DNA of 9,189 nt from Aerococcus sp. UBA6277 (GTDB lineage Bacteria; Bacillota; Bacilli; Lactobacillales; Aerococcaceae): positions 1 to 9,189 of the forward strand of contig NZ_DJUR01000041.1 of NCBI RefSeq assembly GCF_002440555.1, written 5' to 3'. Below are positions 1 to 5,889 of this stretch, piece by piece. A model generated the notes under the pieces. It was not told the DNA's origin. It did not search any database and saw nothing but the letters and a program-made list of their open reading frames with translations. Position numbers and translations under genes: made by a program. The first letter of the stretch is position 1; each line of letters begins with the position of its first letter.

Positions 1-21
1 AGTCCTATTTGACGAAGAGCC
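1..21 (-). mobile_element. Possible terminal inverted repeat of an ISL3-family insertion sequence (element lies left of the window)
   Basis: Read on the minus strand from position 21 toward 1, the window edge begins GGCTCTTCGTCAAAT. As I recall, this resembles the outer ends of ISL3-family elements, which tend to begin GG(C/T)TCTT(C/T)GTCAA. The bases just outside it, 22-29 (TTTTTAAA), are an A/T-only 8-mer, which fits the 8-bp AT-rich target duplications of that family, and they include most of the stop codon of the DUF1461 gene. The transposase and the second end would lie outside the window. An alternative is that 11-26 (GACGAAGAGCC followed by TTTTT) is the right arm and T-tract of a hairpin terminator serving a plus-strand gene to the left. 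The window cannot separate the two. Confidence 0.35.
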
Positions 22-24
22 TTT

Positions 25-699
25 TTAAATACCTAATATTTGGCGATTGAAGTCCTTTTTCCCAATACGATAAACCCATTCAATAGCGAGTTGCAGGATC
101 AAAAAGACGGATACAAAGCATAATAAGAAGAAGGATTCATGGAGCACGAGAATAATAGGATCAGTTTCTGGATTAAACAACCAGGCATCATTATTAAAGG
201 CAATTTCATGAAAGGCGATAAAAATGGCGTTGAAATTGAAGACTAGGAGAATAATCACAATAATTGGTAACCATCTCAATTGTTTAAAGGGCCAGTACAG
301 CCGCCATAAGTCACGGGTAACTGTTAATTTATGAAGGGTGAAAGCACCGATTAGACCTGAAATTAACATAGCTACATAATTTAAATAAAATAAGTGCTTC
401 ACTTCCATGAAATGAAAGGCTGCAGAGGCCGACGTTGGAAAGTCTGACATGGCTAAAGTTTCAACCCAAGGGAAATTTAAATAGGCCAAGAGCTGTAAAT
501 AATTGTCGACTACAGTCCAAAAGGTTAGATCGACTGCGTCAAAGGACTTTGAAAACCATAACGACCCCATAAATAAGGGGACGTTTGCAATGGTGACGGT
601 AATCGCTAATGTAATAAAGAATATCAAAAGGGCTAAAATACCTAACCATAACCGTGTTTCATGAAGAAGTTTACTACCAGATCGATAAGAGTGCTTCAT
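25..699 (-). CDS. DUF1461 / TIGR01906-type integral membrane protein
   Basis: A 224-aa polytopic membrane protein of unknown function. Hydrophobic segments lie at about residues 17-44, 103-122, 142-163 and 186-207, giving roughly four membrane passes and a basic C-terminal end (RIGKKDFNRQ). Two family hallmarks are visible: a short block around MSDFPTS...FHFMEVKHLF (residues 84-104) before TM2, and the extracytoplasmic block FHEIAFNNDAWLFNPETD (163-180) between TM3 and TM4, rich in His, Asn and Trp. The usual LPE before the last segment is LHE here. The start ATG at 699 follows GGTGGTGG and lies inside the 3' end of yutF, overlapping it by 26 nt, so translation is probably coupled. In Lactobacillales this family commonly sits beside yutD and the HAD phosphatase, as here. 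The gene ends 24 nt from the window edge and appears full length. The family assignment is firm; the biochemical role is unknown. Confidence 0.85.
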   Translation of the reverse strand: MKHSYRSGSKLLHETRLWLGILALLIFFITLAITVTIANVPLFMGSLWFSKSFDAVDLTFWTVVDNYLQLLAYLNFPWVETLAMSDFPTSASAAFHFMEVKHLFYLNYVAMLISGLIGAFTLHKLTVTRDLWRLYWPFKQLRWLPIIVIILLVFNFNAIFIAFHEIAFNNDAWLFNPETDPIILVLHESFFLLCFVSVFLILQLAIEWVYRIGKKDFNRQILGI

Positions 700-1483
700 A
701 ATTTTCCACCACCAATGTTGGCGTCACACCAAATTCTGCTAAATTATCTCTTGTATGTACACCCGTCTCAATAAAAATAGCGTCAATACCCGCATTTTCT
801 GCAGCAGAAATATCTGTCATTAAGTTGTCCCCTAAAAAAACAGCTCGGTCTTTGCTAAAGCCCATTTTGGCTAGGGCGCCTTCAATGATTAAAGCATTCG
901 GTTTTCCGCAAACTGTGGGAGCAATTCGGGTAGCAGCTGTAATAACTTGGCCAATCGCCCCTGCTCCTGGGACAAATCCGCGCTCAGACGGAAATTGGAC
1001 GTCTGGATTGGTCAGATAAAAAGCAGCACCTCTTTGAACAGCAATGGATGCTTCAATGAATTGATGGTAGTCCACTTCCTGATCCAGACCAACGACCACG
1101 ATATCACATGGATTTTGGTCCACATTTTCAACCAGATTAAAGCCGGCTTCTATTACCTGGTCTTTTAAGTAATCCATCCCAATTACATAGGCGTTTCCTG
1201 TTTGCTTGACTAGTTTACCCGATTCTAAATCTTCGGATAGGATAAAACGCAGGGTGTCGACTGATGTATAGAAGTGGCTACCCTCAACATTTAGACCGGT
1301 AATTTTGTTCAAATTATCTGCTGCTGCTTGGTGTTTACGCATGGCATTATTAGTCACAAATAGAAAAGGGATATTTTCTTGAATCAAGCGCTCGATAAAT
1401 TCTTTTGCGCCTTCTATTGGTTGACCGCCACGGTACATAGTCCCATCTAAATCAATTAAAAAAACTTTATCTCGTAGATTCAT
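674..1483 (-). CDS. yutF: HAD-IIA family sugar/nucleotide phosphatase (NagD-like, YutF)
   Basis: A 269-aa cytoplasmic HAD hydrolase of subfamily IIA (TIGR01457 type), predicted to dephosphorylate small sugar phosphates or nucleotides through a phospho-aspartate intermediate. Motif I is IDLDGTMYRGG, with nucleophile Asp11 and acid/base Asp13. Motif II is FVTNN with Thr44. The C2a cap occupies about residues 60-180. Motif III is the Lys194 of CGKPN, and motif IV is GDNLMTD with Asp219 and Asp224 binding Mg2+. All catalytic residues are present and the length is close to Bacillus YutF. The ATG directly follows the yutD stop (TAG then ATG, no spacer); the GGGGG about 11 nt upstream, inside the yutD reading frame, is the likely ribosome site, so expression is probably coupled to yutD. 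The physiological substrate cannot be read from the sequence. Confidence 0.92.
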   Translation of the reverse strand: MNLRDKVFLIDLDGTMYRGGQPIEGAKEFIERLIQENIPFLFVTNNAMRKHQAAADNLNKITGLNVEGSHFYTSVDTLRFILSEDLESGKLVKQTGNAYVIGMDYLKDQVIEAGFNLVENVDQNPCDIVVVGLDQEVDYHQFIEASIAVQRGAAFYLTNPDVQFPSERGFVPGAGAIGQVITAATRIAPTVCGKPNALIIEGALAKMGFSKDRAVFLGDNLMTDISAAENAGIDAIFIETGVHTRDNLAEFGVTPTLVVENYEALLSIW

Positions 1484-2200
1484 CTATGTCTTATCCCCCT
1501 TTTCTTTAATACTGAAAGAGTGTTGGCGCTTAGTCACAACTTTTCTTTTCACTGGTTTTTGACTTTGGGCATTTTTGTTGTTGTCTTTACTCTGTGAAAT
1601 CGAGAATGACGGCCCTTTAGCATATTCTTGCTTCTTATTTGAACGTTGTTGTTTGTGCTTTTGTTTCTGTTGACTTGGTTTAGTCGATTGATGACGGTTA
1701 TCCGACTTTTTGCTTTGGTAAGCCTTCTTACCGCCTGAACGGCCTTGGTTCTTTTGCTGTCTATTTCTTGAAGATTCTTGATTTTGGTTTTTTTGTTGTG
1801 TCCAAAAGGCTTCATTTCGTTTTTGAACTTCTTCTGCACTTCGTTCATGAAAAAGGACAAAATAAGCGGCCCCAAAACTCCCGTATTCTAGTAAGTAATC
1901 AGGTAAATGCTTGATTTTTTGCTCTAATGAGCCGATTTTGGCATCATCCGCAAAGAACCCTTTCAACCTTAATTGTTCATAGGACCAATCCCCTACCACA
2001 AAATCATAGACATCCAGAATATCCATATATCGGTCAGCTAGCGCCTCTAAGTCTAAGGCGTCACGGTAATTATCCACGACCGCAAAAGTTTGTCCGTTAA
2101 TCACTAAACTTTCCGGACTCGTCCGTTCGATCTTAGCGATTGGATAATTTAAACTCGCACGTTGTTCTTTTAATTCTTCTTGTTTCTTACGACTTAACAT
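1484..2200 (-). CDS. yutD: YutD family protein (DUF1027) with a long basic, Gln-rich tail
   Basis: A 238-aa protein in two parts. Residues about 31-118 match the YutD/DUF1027 core, with hallmark strings VINGQTFAVVDNY, YDFVVGDWSYEQLRLKGFF (65-83) and LLEYGSFGAAYFVL. Residues about 119-238 form a low-complexity tail dominated by Gln, Lys, Asn, Ser and Arg, predicted disordered and strongly basic; it contains the motif SFSI twice (198-201 and 228-231). Bacillus YutD is essentially only the core, about 100 aa. The core's function is not established; the tail suggests contact with RNA, DNA or another acidic partner, which is inference. The start ATG has a textbook AAGGAGG at 2207-2213, 6 nt upstream. 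It is the second gene of the yunD block, 42 nt after yunD and abutting yutF. The long overlapping frame inside the tail region is a shadow. Confidence 0.9.
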   Translation of the reverse strand: MLSRKKQEELKEQRASLNYPIAKIERTSPESLVINGQTFAVVDNYRDALDLEALADRYMDILDVYDFVVGDWSYEQLRLKGFFADDAKIGSLEQKIKHLPDYLLEYGSFGAAYFVLFHERSAEEVQKRNEAFWTQQKNQNQESSRNRQQKNQGRSGGKKAYQSKKSDNRHQSTKPSQQKQKHKQQRSNKKQEYAKGPSFSISQSKDNNKNAQSQKPVKRKVVTKRQHSFSIKEKGDKT

Positions 2201-2213
2201 GTCATACCTCCTT

Positions 2214-2242
2214 ATGCCTTGTGTGCCTTTGAATGCCTATGG
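2214..2242. repeat. Three short TGCCT repeats in the yunD-yutD gap
   Basis: On the plus strand TGCCT occurs at 2215-2219, 2224-2228 and 2234-2238, starts 9 and 10 nt apart. On the transcribed strand this is AGGCA repeated three times just upstream of the yutD ribosome site. The spacing is close to one helical turn. This could be chance or a small regulatory or translational element; no hairpin terminator is present in the gap. Confidence 0.3.
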
Positions 2243-3676
2243 CTATTCATCGCGACTACTGGCTTGCTGGATCTTGTCCGCAATGAGTTCTCGTATAAAG
2301 GGTTGTCCCCATAAATAATGTTTTTTATTGATTAGTTCCGTGAAAAACGGCAAATACAATATATGGTCGATTGTAATGATTTTCAAAGGTTGATCTAGTA
2401 AAAGCTGGTCTAAGTTTTTATTGTCTAAGACCATTAATTGCCCAAAAATCCGACCCCTAAATCCAGACCCTTTAATCGGCATAGCCTGTAAATCTGGTCT
2501 GAGCCTTGTAATTTGCGGGTATATTTGATTCAAATATTCTGAAACAGTACACTCGACCACCATCAAGCGAATCGGATGCGGTAATGCCTTATGCAAATCA
2601 TATTTAGATACTGGCCCAGCATGCAGTCCTTGAAGGAATAAGCCCGAATTAACCATAGCAATGTCTGCACCACTGGCTGCTTTCATGGCCAATAAGGTGT
2701 CATATTGTAGGGGGGAAAAATGATTTTCATTCGCTGCTAATGCGATGGGTAATTGGCCAACAATTTGGTTTTTCAATTGGCTTTCGCCCTCTTCTAACCA
2801 CCTGTTGACCTGGATATAGTCTTCATCATAGGCAGAAATGCGGTCAGAAGCAATCAATTCTTCGTCCAATGTGAAATAGCGTGCATAATCGATAATCGCG
2901 TTATCTTGTTGAGCATCTGTTGACATTTTTTTAGGGGTATATAAATGTCCTTCATCTTTATTGATTTCAAGGGTTAGATGGCCCATAAATTGCCCGTACT
3001 TACCGCCACCAGTTAATAGTGTGTGGCCGACCCATTCGCCTTCTGGCAAAACGTGGTGGGTGTGTGCACCGAAAATAACCAAGATTTCTGGAAATTGCTC
3101 AGCGACTTGGCGGTCTGCTGGTAAACCGAGATGACTCAGCAACAGAATACCATCAAAAGTTTCATTGGTTTTAATGTCCTTTAATACACGTGCGATGCTC
3201 AAGAGTGGGTCAATCGGGTCCCAGCCAACTACGCCATAAGAAATTTCAAATGGGGCCGTCATGCCAAATACCGCAAACCGACTACCCTTATTGGTTTGAA
3301 TCATGGTGTAATCTTGGGTATATTTGGGTGGTCGACCACTTTCTTTATCGAAAATATTGCCTAAAACAACCGGAAAATCTGCCTGTTCATATAGATTGTC
3401 TAGGATATCATGCTGACTCCCAATCCCTTCGTTGTTGCCAATTGTCGCAACATCTACCCCAAGTTCGTTCATCAAGGTCACCATATTTTCTCCCTGACTA
3501 GCTTCTGTTAAAGGATGTTGGCGGTCAACTGCATCACCAATATCAAAAAGAAAATGGGCTTCGCCTTCGCTTCGATGTTTATCTGCTTGTGTTTGATAAT
3601 AGCGTAAAAATTTCGGCCAGTTCTCCAGATGAGAATGCCAGTCATTTGTATGATAAAAATGAATTATTTCCTTCAT
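2243..3676 (-). CDS. yunD: Cytoplasmic 5'-nucleotidase-type metallophosphoesterase (YunD family)
   Basis: A 477-aa two-domain enzyme of the 5'-nucleotidase/UDP-sugar hydrolase/2',3'-cyclic phosphodiesterase superfamily. The N-terminal calcineurin-like domain shows the metal-binding series TNDWHSH (10-16), DIGD (45-48), IGNNEG (79-84), SHLG (181-184) and GAHTHH (203-208). GNNE in place of the more common GNHE/D is, as I recall, typical of YunD. The C-terminal nucleotidase domain follows from about residue 300, including MVNSGLF and SKYDLHKALP. There is no signal peptide, so it should act in the cytoplasm, unlike secreted 5'-nucleotidases. I chose the ATG at 3676 because the protein then begins as Bacillus YunD does, because GGGGTG (3682-3687) precedes it, and because the candidate promoter would put the transcript start downstream of the alternative ATG at 3706. 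It is first in the four-gene block. The exact substrate is unknown. Confidence 0.9.
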   Translation of the reverse strand: MKEIIHFYHTNDWHSHLENWPKFLRYYQTQADKHRSEGEAHFLFDIGDAVDRQHPLTEASQGENMVTLMNELGVDVATIGNNEGIGSQHDILDNLYEQADFPVVLGNIFDKESGRPPKYTQDYTMIQTNKGSRFAVFGMTAPFEISYGVVGWDPIDPLLSIARVLKDIKTNETFDGILLLSHLGLPADRQVAEQFPEILVIFGAHTHHVLPEGEWVGHTLLTGGGKYGQFMGHLTLEINKDEGHLYTPKKMSTDAQQDNAIIDYARYFTLDEELIASDRISAYDEDYIQVNRWLEEGESQLKNQIVGQLPIALAANENHFSPLQYDTLLAMKAASGADIAMVNSGLFLQGLHAGPVSKYDLHKALPHPIRLMVVECTVSEYLNQIYPQITRLRPDLQAMPIKGSGFRGRIFGQLMVLDNKNLDQLLLDQPLKIITIDHILYLPFFTELINKKHYLWGQPFIRELIADKIQQASSRDE

Positions 3677-3701
3677 ATCAACACCCCAATCATTCTGTAT
3701 A

Positions 3702-3728
3702 ATCATATCATATTCGTACCCTTTTCAA
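3702..3728 (-). promoter_or_regulatory. Candidate promoter of the yunD-yutD-yutF-DUF1461 block
   Basis: On the minus strand TTGAAA (3728-3723) is followed after 15 nt by TATGAT (3707-3702). The latter is preceded by TGA, giving an extended -10 (TGnTATGAT) that can compensate for the short spacer. Transcription would begin near 3695, about 20 nt before the yunD ATG at 3676. It lies downstream of the marR terminator, as expected for an independent unit. Confidence 0.45.
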
Positions 3729-3771
3729 CATGCGGAAATCTTGACCAACCTTACCAACAATCGATGACAAG

Positions 3772-3807
3772 AAAAAAGGAGAAGCTATCACATAGATAAA
3801 CTTCTCC
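3772..3807 (-). terminator. Rho-independent terminator after marR
   Basis: Transcribed as GGAGAAG (3807-3801), an inner TATC/GATA pair, then CTTCTCC (3784-3778) and six T (3777-3772). The outer stem is a perfect 7 bp with three G-C pairs near the base, and the run of T follows immediately. It starts about 20 nt after the marR stop codon and separates that gene from yunD. Confidence 0.85.
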
Positions 3808-3827
3808 GTATTAAACCTCAATAGATC

Positions 3828-4289
3828 CTATTTTTCTAGCATTTTCTTGGCTGTAAACCCTAATTTTTTGGTCAAATGAATAAACGTTTCGACATCATCC
3901 TCGCTAAATTCTTGGAACATATCAGCAATTAATTGACTATGTCCAGGGAAAACTTCTGCCATTTTCTCGCGGCCTAGTTTTGTGATTTTAGCATAAATCA
4001 CTCGACGGTCTTCAGGATTATGCGTACGTTCAACAAAACCCTTATCCTCTAAGCGATCAATCACATAAGTTAAGCTTGATGATGGAATAAGGATACGTTT
4101 ACCAATTTGTTGGATGGGTTGTGGACCACGATTATATAGTAACTCTAGGACGGTAAACTCGTTTTCACTTAAACCTTTCTTACGCATATCTTTTTTAAGC
4201 ACTTCAAGGATGTATTGACTCCCTTTTAAGTGGACACGTAAGGCATGTAAACTTTCAGCTGTTTGCGTCCCGTCATGTTCTGCAGGCAT
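3828..4289 (-). CDS. MarR-family transcriptional regulator (MhqR/YusO-like)
   Basis: A 153-aa dimeric winged-helix repressor. The DNA-binding core spans about residues 40-105: ENEFTVLELLYNRGPQPIQQIGKRILIPSSSLTYVIDRLEDKGFVERTHNPEDRRVIYAKIT. The recognition helix is near 69-82 and the wing carries DRR at 94-96. The flanking helices (about 12-38 and 120-150) would form the dimer interface. The sequence most resembles the MhqR/YusO branch, but I cannot assign an effector. The protein contains no cysteine, which argues against thiol-based sensing as in OhrR or QsrR. The ATG at 4289 follows AGAGAAGGTG. It has its own promoter, candidate operator and terminator, so it appears monocistronic and possibly self-regulated. 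No transporter or detoxification gene lies beside it, so its targets are probably elsewhere. Confidence 0.9.
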   Translation of the reverse strand: MPAEHDGTQTAESLHALRVHLKGSQYILEVLKKDMRKKGLSENEFTVLELLYNRGPQPIQQIGKRILIPSSSLTYVIDRLEDKGFVERTHNPEDRRVIYAKITKLGREKMAEVFPGHSQLIADMFQEFSEDDVETFIHLTKKLGFTAKKMLEK

Positions 4290-4319
4290 GTTTTCACCTT
4301 CTCTTTCATTTCATTGTTC

Positions 4320-4348
4320 ATAAATATACCCAAATTCAAAATATTTAT
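4320..4348. promoter_or_regulatory. Inverted repeat over the marR promoter, candidate MarR operator
   Basis: ATAAATAT (4320-4327) and ATATTTAT (4341-4348) are perfect 8-bp inverted arms separated by 13 nt, with centres 21 nt apart, or two helical turns. The arms cover the -10 box and part of the -35 box of the marR promoter, the usual position for MarR autorepression. The arms are A/T only, so chance is a real alternative. Confidence 0.4.
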
Positions 4349-4351
4349 CAA
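4323..4351 (-). promoter_or_regulatory. Promoter of the marR-type gene
   Basis: On the minus strand TTGATA (4351-4346), a 17-nt spacer, then TATATT (4328-4323). Both boxes are close to the sigma-A consensus with ideal spacing. The start of transcription would be near 4316, leaving a leader of about 27 nt with the AGAGAAGG ribosome site. Confidence 0.7.
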
Positions 4352-4400
4352 GTGACGGCCTCTAAATAACTGGCTCATTTGACCTTCAAAAATGTGATAT

Positions 4401-5051
4401 TTATTTGAGCTTTCGACATTCACAGAAAGTAATCCTCGGGTCAGATACACATTTAGGATTACGGGCAGTGCAGTATTCTCGACCAAAATAAATGAACTGG
4501 TGGTGGGCATCCCGCCATCTTTCTTGAGGGATTTTCGCCATCAAAGTTTCTTCCGTTTGTCTAACGCTGGCATCCGGGTCGACAATGCCCATCCGTTTGG
4601 TCACCCGTTCAACGTGGGTATCGACCGCAATTGTCGGGATCCCAAAGGCCTCGCTTAAAACGACGTTGGCTGTTTTCCGACCTACACCCGGTAATTGAAT
4701 CAATTCTTCCCGGCTTTTGGGTACCTGTCCATTGAATTCATCACGAATCATGATTGCTGTCTTCTTCATATTCTTGGCCTTGTTATGGTAGAGGCCAATT
4801 GTTTTGATATAGGATTCAAGGTCCTCTAGTTCTGCTTCAGCCATATGGTCTGGGTCCGGATACTTGGCGAATAAGGCGGGCGTCACTTTATTAACCGCCA
4901 CATCAGTCGTTTGCGCGGACATCAGAACCGCTACCACTAATTGGAATGGGGTTTGATAATCCAACATAGTTTTTGGATTGGGGTATAGTTTATCTAACTC
5001 ATCCAGAATAGCAATCGTTTCTGCTTTTGTTTTTAAAGGTAATTTGGTCAC
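4401..5051 (-). CDS. nth: Endonuclease III (DNA glycosylase/AP lyase) with altered iron-sulfur motif
   Basis: A 216-aa bifunctional base-excision-repair enzyme that removes oxidised pyrimidines and cleaves at abasic sites. The helix-hairpin-helix LPGVGRKTA (120-128) holds the catalytic Lys126, and AVDTHVERV holds Asp144. The C-terminal cluster motif, normally C-x6-C-x2-C-x5-C, reads Cys194-x6-Cys201-x2-Asp204-x5-Cys210, with an extra Cys212. The third ligand is therefore Asp (codon GAC at 4442-4440). Four cysteines remain, but in altered spacing. I chose the GTG at 5051 because AGAGGAGGG (5067-5059) lies exactly 7 nt upstream; the in-frame ATG at 5072 has no ribosome site and would place that Shine-Dalgarno sequence inside the gene. 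It follows dnaD by 42 nt in the usual dnaD-nth order. No terminator is evident after the stop. Glycosylase activity is expected since the catalytic residues are intact; whether a cluster forms is open. Confidence 0.93.
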   Translation of the reverse strand: MTKLPLKTKAETIAILDELDKLYPNPKTMLDYQTPFQLVVAVLMSAQTTDVAVNKVTPALFAKYPDPDHMAEAELEDLESYIKTIGLYHNKAKNMKKTAIMIRDEFNGQVPKSREELIQLPGVGRKTANVVLSEAFGIPTIAVDTHVERVTKRMGIVDPDASVRQTEETLMAKIPQERWRDAHHQFIYFGREYCTARNPKCVSDPRITFCECRKLK

Positions 5052-5058
5052 TGCTAAA

Positions 5059-5067
5059 CCCTCCTCT
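5059..5067 (-). promoter_or_regulatory. Ribosome binding site that fixes the nth GTG start
   Basis: AGAGGAGGG on the minus strand, 7 nt before GTG at 5051-5049. The upstream in-frame ATG (5072-5070) precedes this site and has no purine-rich sequence of its own, so initiation at the GTG is favoured. Confidence 0.75.
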
Positions 5068-5093
5068 TGCATATTTAATGATTTTCTAAAGAA

Positions 5094-5741
5094 CTATTTA
5101 TTTAACCATTTGGTGACTGGTACCGGTGGGAGGTCTTGGTTTTGCGCTTTTTGTTTACTGAAACCTGCTGAATCATTCGCTTGAGACTGTTTACGTTTAG
5201 ACCAGTTTAATAAGATCCGGTCCATATAATTCAAGGAATAGACATTGTTTAAGACGGATTCCTTCAAGGCTTCCTTAACGACATCTGGGTCATAACCGTC
5301 TTTCTTAAACCAATCACTGATCTTTTGGTACTCAATTGGCGATAATTGCCGACCAAATTCGACTTGAATCATGTCGAACACTTCGCCCTCTTTGGTAGCT
5401 TTGGCTTCTTTAAATCGTTCACTTTCGTCTACTTTATCTAATTGCGTGATTTTCTGGTAGAGAGGGTCCAAGGAATAATACTCCACCGATTTACCTTGGT
5501 CATTCTTATAAGAGGGAATACTTAGAAAGCCTCGTTCAATTAAAGACTGGATCATGTCATAAAGTTGTTGGTCTTTTACATTCATCCGGCGACCAATCAG
5601 GGAAATAGCTGGAAAGTCTTCACCAGCTTGTTGGAAGGTTAAAAAGTGGATTAATAGCATCATTTCTTCATTTGAGATGTTCAACCGGTGATATGATTCT
5701 AAAATGCGGTTGCGTAGGACTGTATAGTATTCTCTTTGCAT
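5094..5741 (-). CDS. dnaD: DNA replication initiation/restart protein DnaD
   Basis: A 215-aa primosomal protein that acts with DnaA, DnaB and DnaI to load the replicative helicase at oriC and stalled forks. The N-terminal DDBH1 winged helix covers about residues 10-95 (NRILESYHRLNISNEEMMLL...GRRMNVKDQQLYDMIQSLIERGFL). A charged linker follows, and the C-terminal DDBH2 domain (about 115-182) contains the signature YxxxIxxxW as YMDRILLNW (Tyr172, Ile176, Trp180). The basic tail ends PVTKWLNK, comparable to the end of Bacillus DnaD. The ATG at 5741 is chosen because AAGGAAGG (5755-5748) is 6 nt upstream; the in-frame ATG at 5804 would add 21 residues but has a poor ribosome site. It is the first gene of the dnaD-nth unit, with a promoter next to the aspB terminator. 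The asnS gene usually found upstream is missing. Confidence 0.93.
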   Translation of the reverse strand: MQREYYTVLRNRILESYHRLNISNEEMMLLIHFLTFQQAGEDFPAISLIGRRMNVKDQQLYDMIQSLIERGFLSIPSYKNDQGKSVEYYSLDPLYQKITQLDKVDESERFKEAKATKEGEVFDMIQVEFGRQLSPIEYQKISDWFKKDGYDPDVVKEALKESVLNNVYSLNYMDRILLNWSKRKQSQANDSAGFSKQKAQNQDLPPVPVTKWLNK

Positions 5742-5747
5742 GTGGCA

Positions 5748-5755
5748 CCTTCCTT
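5748..5755 (-). promoter_or_regulatory. Ribosome binding site deciding the dnaD start
   Basis: AAGGAAGG on the minus strand, 6 nt before the ATG at 5741-5739. It supports the 215-residue form over the 236-residue form starting at 5804, which lacks a comparable site. Confidence 0.7.
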
Positions 5756-5845
5756 TTATCGATTTTACTTGCTTAACTATTTCATCTACCGGCGCGTTAT
5801 TCATTTCTTGAAAAATAGCCGGTCTGCTCGAATGCTATCGCGTCT

Positions 5846-5851
5846 ATTATA
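5846..5851 (-). promoter_or_regulatory. -10 box of a probable dnaD promoter
   Basis: A perfect TATAAT on the minus strand (5851-5846), about 105 nt before the dnaD start. No good -35 hexamer is found at 16-18 nt upstream (TTATAG at 17 nt is poor), and that region is occupied by the aspB terminator hairpin. Transcription would start near 5839, giving a leader of about 100 nt. Confidence 0.45.
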
Positions 5852-5855
5852 ATAC

Positions 5856-5889
5856 AAAAAAGTTAGGTCTATAAAGTAACCTAACTTTT
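5856..5889 (-). terminator. Rho-independent terminator after aspB
   Basis: Perfect 11-bp inverted arms AAAAGTTAGGT (5858-5868) and ACCTAACTTTT (5879-5889) around a 10-nt loop. Read on the minus strand the hairpin is followed by a run of six T (5861-5856, partly in the stem). It starts 35 nt beyond the aspB stop and closes the dinG-ypmB-aspB unit. Its left part directly abuts the dnaD -10 box. Confidence 0.85.

Noticed and set aside
825..1168. Plus-strand open frames opposite yutF
   Set aside because: They lie antisense to a well-conserved phosphatase gene, with no ribosome site or recognisable domain.
1549..1875. 108-codon basic open frame on the minus strand
   Set aside because: It lies wholly inside yutD in another frame, over the low-complexity tail where biased codons keep alternative frames open. 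It has no family resemblance.
3190..3501. 103-codon plus-strand frame opposite yunD
   Set aside because: It is antisense to the metallophosphoesterase domain and its translation looks unlike a real protein.
3677..3706. Extended N terminus of YunD starting at 3706
   Set aside because: The family protein begins close to the TND motif, and the candidate promoter -10 box overlaps the upstream ATG, so that codon may not be transcribed.
4226..4510. 94-codon minus-strand frame bridging nth and marR
   Set aside because: It overlaps the conserved ends of both genes in another frame and has no ribosome site.
5742..5804. Extended N terminus of DnaD starting at 5804
   Set aside because: It has a poor ribosome site; AAGGAAGG before 5741 and comparison with Bacillus DnaD favour the shorter protein.
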